The notes under the pieces are model-generated. The model did no database searches. It saw nothing but the letters and a program-made list of their open reading frames with translations, and was not told the DNA's origin. 64,000 nt of DNA from Tragulus kanchil (lineage: Eukaryota > Chordata > Mammalia > Artiodactyla > Tragulidae), in the NCBI GenBank assembly GCA_022376925.1, contig JAIOJX010000032.1, positions 116,475,979 to 116,539,978 of the forward strand, given 5' to 3'. Positions 60,017 to 64,000 of the stretch are shown here, one piece after another. The position numbers and the translations under genes were made by a program. Within the stretch, counting starts at the first letter, position 1. Every line of letters starts with the position of its first letter.

Positions 60017-60530
60017 TTATTCAGTAGATGGCTGTTGAGCGCCTACTGAGTCAGGCACACTGCCAAGCACTGGGGATAAAATAGTGAGCAAAATAGCAAA
60101 TTCCCAGCACATGCTGGTTATCTGAGTTTATTCAAAGAAGAATTTAAGGATTTTAAATCCTGGATATCTGACTCCAAAACCATGTCCTTGCAACTGTGAC
60201 CTGTTATTTCTCGTACCTAAACCATCAGACCCCAAACTATCCTGTACTAATCACTTGACTTCTCTGCTTGAAAAATCTTGGTGTCTCCTGAGTGAAGTAC
60301 AGGCTCCCTGCCTGTCCTTTGAGACCCTAAATGTACCTCTCTAACTATACCAGCGTAGGCTCTGTGACCGTCCACTCCTAGGCCTTATTCATGTTGGCTG
60401 CATCTACACATCCCTTCCTTCATTCCTGCCTCACGAGCTCCTGCTTATCCTTCACGACCTAGCTCCCTTGTGTCCCCCGAGAAGCCTTTCCCCTTTCCCC
60501 TAGGGAACGCTTTCTTCAGCAACCTGTATC
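60010..60530. mobile_element. L2-like relics
   Basis: Two overlapping themes are visible: TGAGCGCCTACTGAGTCAGG with GCACTGGGGATAAAATAGTG at 60035-60090, and the CT-rich cattle of TTCACGACCTAGCTCCCTTG with GAGAAGCCTTTCCCC near 60450-60495. Both resemble L2 text. Confidence 0.5.
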
Positions 60531-60604
60531 GAAAGCCTGTGGAGCGCTCAGGCCCTGTGCTGGAGCTTTCCCTGCCCTGTTCACTGCTGACGAGCCTGTA
60601 CTTC

Positions 60605-61262
60605 TTTTATCATACTGTAATATATATATATAAAAGCCTTTACTGAGATATAATTCACATACCATACAATTTTCCCACCTAAAGTGCTTCAATTCAGGGA
60701 CTTCCATGGTGGTTCAGTGGTTAAGACTCCATGCTTTCACTGCAGGGGATGTGGGTTCAATCCCTGATCAGGAAACTCAGGTGCCATGTCACATATGGCC
60801 AATAAATAAATAAACAGTTTCAATACTTTATTTCCTGGTATCTTCACAGGGTTGTGCAGCCATCATCATCCTCATCATTTAGAACATTTTGTCACCCCTG
60901 AAACGCTAGCAGCCACTTCCCATTTCCCCTCAAACACCCCAGCCCTAAGCAACCACTAATCTACTTTCATCTCTATAAATCTGCCTGTTTTGGGAAATTC
61001 TAGGAATTCCTTATACATGGCCTTCTGTTTCTAGCTTTTTTCACTTAGCCTAATTTTCAAGGTTCATCCTTATTGTACCACGAATTAGCTCTTAATTTCT
61101 TTTAATTGTGAATAATACTCCACTATATCACTATATGGATCATATCTCATTTTATTTATGTGCTCACCCATTGGTGGACATATAAGCTGTTTCCACCTTA
61201 TGGCTATGAAATAATGCTGCTGTGAACCTTTGTGTGCAAGTATGTTTTATTGTTTTTTGTTT
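60605..61262. mobile_element. Old L1-like segment, split by CHR SINE
   Basis: Typical mammalian L1 3' sequence such as TACTCCACTATATCACTATA, CACCCATTGGTGGACATATA and GAAATAATGCTGCTGTGAAC. Interrupted at 60697-60818. Orientation not assigned with certainty. Confidence 0.7.
60697..60818 (+). mobile_element. CHR-type SINE nested in L1
   Basis: GGGACTTCCATGGTGGTTCA, GGTTCAATCCCTGATCAGG and a tail of (AATA) units. L1-like sequence is continuous on either side. Confidence 0.88.
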
Positions 61263-61267
61263 TGCAG

Positions 61268-61405
61268 ACAGAAAGACAGTTGTCTGTCTTTCCTCATAGA
61301 CTGTGAGCTCCTGACAGTAAGGGTTACTTCTCTACTGTTCCCTGCTGTATCCCCAACACTCAGCTCAAGATTAGCACTCAGTAAATGTCAGTAAGTGAAC
61401 GCATC
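61268..61405 (+). mobile_element. L2-like 3' end
   Basis: GACTGTGAGCTCCTGACAGT, GTATCCCCAACACTCAGCTC and CACTCAGTAAATGTCAGTAA follow the L2 3' consensus order. Confidence 0.6.
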
Positions 61406-61939
61406 TAGGCTTTCTAATTCTCTTTCCCCCTCAGGATGAAATAGCAAATTGTGGGGACCTGGTTTAATCCAGGACTCTGCCCAGGTATAACTCTAATATA
61501 CATATCTGCTACCCACACTGAAGCAGAAGTTGATGTGTCCGTGTCCTGGACCATGTCCTTTTCGTTCCACTGTTGGCCTTTCTGGTGAAGTCATTTACCC
61601 AACAACAGGTGCCCCTTTGAGAGCAGATAGAGCGTCTGGGCAGAGACCAACTCTGCCCTCCCCCGCCTCCCCTCTTCTCCTGAGGTGCCCTGCCTTGCTT
61701 TGTATACCTGGAGGGCTGACTCTGTGAAAGACCCTGGAGGGAGTGTGGGGCTGGGTGGCCTCCTGGCTCCAGGCCAGTGTGGCTTTGGGACCGCCCCAGA
61801 TGCCTGCACCTCTGAAGAGGAGAGGCTGCCCCTGCCATGCCAGTCAGGAGCCCATATGAACTGAGATTGTGGAAGAAAAGGAGTTTCTAGAACCAACTAT
61901 CTCTAAGAGATTAGTAAAACCAATATTTCTCTTTTCTTT

Positions 61940-62060
61940 GCACTTACTCACCCTAATAGTTTGAGCCCATAATTAGAATTAGGCTTTATTAGGCTAATTA
62001 GGAGGTAGGAATGATGGCAGGAGGGCATGCGGAGATGTATCGGTGTGGTGGGCAGTAAAT
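61940..62060. other. Candidate conserved noncoding block
   Basis: CACCCTAATAGTTTGAGCC, ATAATTAGAATTAGGC and TTATTAGGCTAATTAGGAGG: about six TAAT/ATTA cores in 60 bases. Confidence 0.35.
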
Positions 62061-62284
62061 CTGGGGTCTTAATAGGTCTGCTCTGTAATCGGGTGGTCTG
62101 GAAGGCTGGCGGGGCAGCTGGGCCCCCTCCCTCCCTTCCTCTACTCCCATCACTCCTTGAAGTGGCCTTCACACTTTGCCGTCCTTGTCCTCGGTACTGG
62201 CAGTGGCGCTGGGATATGGGGGCTCGAGAAGGAGGGAGGGAGGAGACCCCACCCGGAGCTTCATTGCCTATGCACGCGCCGTCC

Positions 62285-62740
62285 AGCCTGGCGGCATGAT
62301 TACCTTGCTGAGAAATCCGTCCAGGCGCAGGGCTGCTGATAGCAATCATTGATTAAGAGGGTAATTGTCCTGAAAATTCAGATTGATCAGAAGGCAGAAA
62401 TGATAACTTGTGTAACTGTGTTTAAAGCCACGTCCTGTCAATAGAAGAGACTGAGATGTATCGCGCCAAGAGGGGGGCAGAACGGATGGGTGTGTGCAGG
62501 CGGCCGGGCGCTGCCATGCTTCTCTGAGGGCTGAGCAGGATGTTTCTTGTCAGTAACCTGGACTATTGGAGATTCAATCACTTTTATCTCCCCCTCTCTC
62601 TCAATCCAAATGCCTTTTCATATTAGGAAATTAGAATCGGCCCTGCTCATGCAAGATTTATTAGCTCTGCTGAGCAGTTGCACCGAAGAGTAAATGATTT
62701 TGCTTTGCTGGAGCTTTTTGCACATTAGGACCCAACTTCT
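62285..62740. other. Candidate conserved noncoding block
   Basis: Long unique stretch with GCAATCATTGATTAAGAGGG, CAGATTGATCAGAAGGCAG, GGAGATTCAATCACTTTTAT and TGCAAGATTTATTAGCTCTG, plus isolated CpG-containing GTATCGCGCCAAG. Looks like developmental-enhancer-type sequence rather than a repeat. Confidence 0.4.
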
Positions 62741-64000
62741 TCCCTGCTCTGTGCCACCGGCTGCCTCAGAGAGTGGGCTCTAGAACCAGGTACTCAGGGA
62801 GTGAGCTTTTAAAGTCTGGTTTGGGGGAAGAGCATCACTCGAGTTTGGCCTCTTGACCTGCTGGAGACCCAGTTGTGTCTGGCTTTCTTCTGTCTGACCG
62901 CTGACAGGTTCTTTACCGGGGTCTAGGTTGACTCTGCTACAGCAGATAAGCCCCCTGAGGGCATGAGGTTCACCCCTGTGTTGGAGGACTATGGGGAGGC
63001 CCTGAGACTGTTGAGTGAAGGCAAAGGATAGAGGGGCCACCATGAACTTCTCTTCCCTGGGCCAGGATTGTCCCACTGTCAGGGGTATGGCCTCTCTCTG
63101 AGCCCCTCGAGAAACTGGATAGAACAAGTTTAGGAGTGTCTGGAAAGCTGCAGGCTTGACTGGCTGAGGCTTTCTGATCTGCCAGCAGTGTGGGCTCTTA
63201 GGGAAGGATAGGCCTGAGCTCCACGCTTCTGGAACTCTGCTGTGACCTTGATCTCAGAGGCCATATAGTCCTGTGTGCCAGCTGGACCTAGCTTGCCCTG
63301 GAGCCCAGGTGCCGGTGGGCTCGATGGGTTATAGGGAGGAGCATTCTCCTTCACTGAGACTATCATTCTCTCTCCTTCTTGCCCTCCCTCTTCAGCCACT
63401 CCCCTGCAGCTCCTTTGATCAGTTGGACTCTTGGGCAAGCATCAGTCACTGTCGTTCTTCCAGCCTCCCCTAGTGTGGGTTTCTGATCCTGGAGGCCAGG
63501 TGGAGCAGGAGACCGTGTAGACAGTCCTTCTCATACGGGGCTGAGCGAAGGTCAAGAGAACTTCTGGGTTTTTGGTGAGTGGGATTTGATCCCAAGGAAT
63601 ATGCTCTAACTACTTTGCTCTTAACTTGGCCCTAGGAAGCCTCCTTTTCTCCAGACTTTCCCCAAGCAGAGATGGAACTGGTCAAAGCCTGAGAGTTGGG
63701 TCTGGAGGTGATGGGGTCCCCAGTAGTGAGGGGTGGGAGCAGCTGGCAGCCATTTTGATCCAAAAGGAGGACTGTGTTTTGGGCAGAGGAAGCTTTTTGC
63801 ACATTAGGACCCAACTTCTTCCCTGCTCTGTGCCACCGCTGCCTCAGAGAGTGGGCTCTAGAACCAGGTACTCAGGAGTGAGCTTTTAAAGTCTGGTTTG
63901 GGGGAAGAGCATCACTCGAGTTTGGCCTCTTGACCTGCTGGAGACCCAGTTGTGTCTGGCTTTCTTCTGTCTGACCGCTGACAGGTTCTTTACCGGGGTC
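62712..64000. repeat. Direct tandem duplication 14 (unit ~1079 bp, second copy cut by window end)
   Basis: Sequence from 62712 recurs from 63791 to the window end. Two single-base losses occur in copy 2 within its first 90 bases. The end of copy 2 is outside the window, so the tail comparison cannot be made. Confidence 0.93.

Larger units (their letters stand above)
38943..64000 (+). other. ERI3: ERI3 downstream intron (5' part)
   Basis: Sequence from the donor at 38943 to the window end contains no further exon that I recognise. The expected next segment of ERI3, encoding the Y-S-F-A-M-G-C-W region, was looked for and not seen. It holds CHR SINEs, MIR/L2 relics, an L1 split by a SINE, four full duplications plus one cut by the window end, and several unique homeodomain-site-rich blocks. 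About 4.4 kb of this stretch is redundant duplicate sequence. Confidence 0.75.

Noticed and set aside
39000..64000. Search for the next ERI3 exon (region encoding Y-S-F-A-M-G-C-W)
   Set aside because: No stretch with matching codons and splice borders was seen, so no exon is reported; it probably lies beyond the window.

Overview
The window looks like nuclear DNA of a ruminant (bovid-type artiodactyl). It carries Bov-tA/Bov-A2-type SINEs in both orientations, several cetartiodactyl CHR-type tRNA-derived SINEs, ancient mammalian MIR/L2/L1 copies, spliceosomal exons with GT-AG borders, and a poly(A)-tailed processed pseudogene. Nothing prokaryotic, viral or operon-like was seen. Most open frames here are chance frames in intron sequence.

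The only gene I can support is ERI3, a DEDDh-type 3'-5' exoribonuclease family member, on the + strand. Two consecutive coding exons are visible: 92 nt at 5144-5235, and 73 nt at 37787-37859. They join through a split Met codon (AT|G). The 73-nt exon occurs a second time at 38870-38942. Everything else is ERI3 intron: the end of one intron (1-5143), one large intron (5236-37786), and the start of the next (38943-64000). Inside the large intron, in the same orientation, lies a processed CFL1 (cofilin-1) pseudogene at 17307-18396 with a poly(A) tail and a 14-bp target-site duplication.

The most striking structure is a series of 14 direct, head-to-tail near-identical duplications, each 1.02-1.14 kb long. 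The junctions lie near 3944, 7851, 16034, 24622, 26729, 28809, 32104, 34070, 37891, 43161, 45061, 56212, 58213 and 63791. Together they add about 15.4 kb (about 24%) to the window. The copies agree almost base for base in the middle. The last 20-150 bases of the upstream copy often degrade into a garbled version of the downstream copy, and the first few hundred bases of the downstream copy tend to carry single-base deletions. Two isolated C/T differences inside copies look like heterozygous sites. I read this as untrimmed overlaps between neighbouring contigs (possibly from different haplotypes), not as biological duplication. Duplicating the 73-nt exon would also shift the ERI3 reading frame. 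True genomic length is then nearer 48.6 kb.

Layout: 1-5143 intron with MIR and the first duplication; 5144-5235 ERI3 exon; 5236-17150 intron with duplications 2 and 3 and an L2 stretch; 17152-19000 nested insertions (CHR SINE, CFL1 pseudogene, L1 split by Bov-tA); 19000-23500 intron with three more Bov SINE pieces; 23550-35250 five chained duplications; 36806-38990 the duplicated exon block; 39000-64000 downstream intron with CHR SINEs, MIR/L2/L1 copies, four more duplications and several unique TAAT-rich blocks that look like conserved noncoding elements. I did not find a convincing novel biological system. The finding with most consequence is the assembly-level duplication pattern and its effect on the ERI3 gene model.
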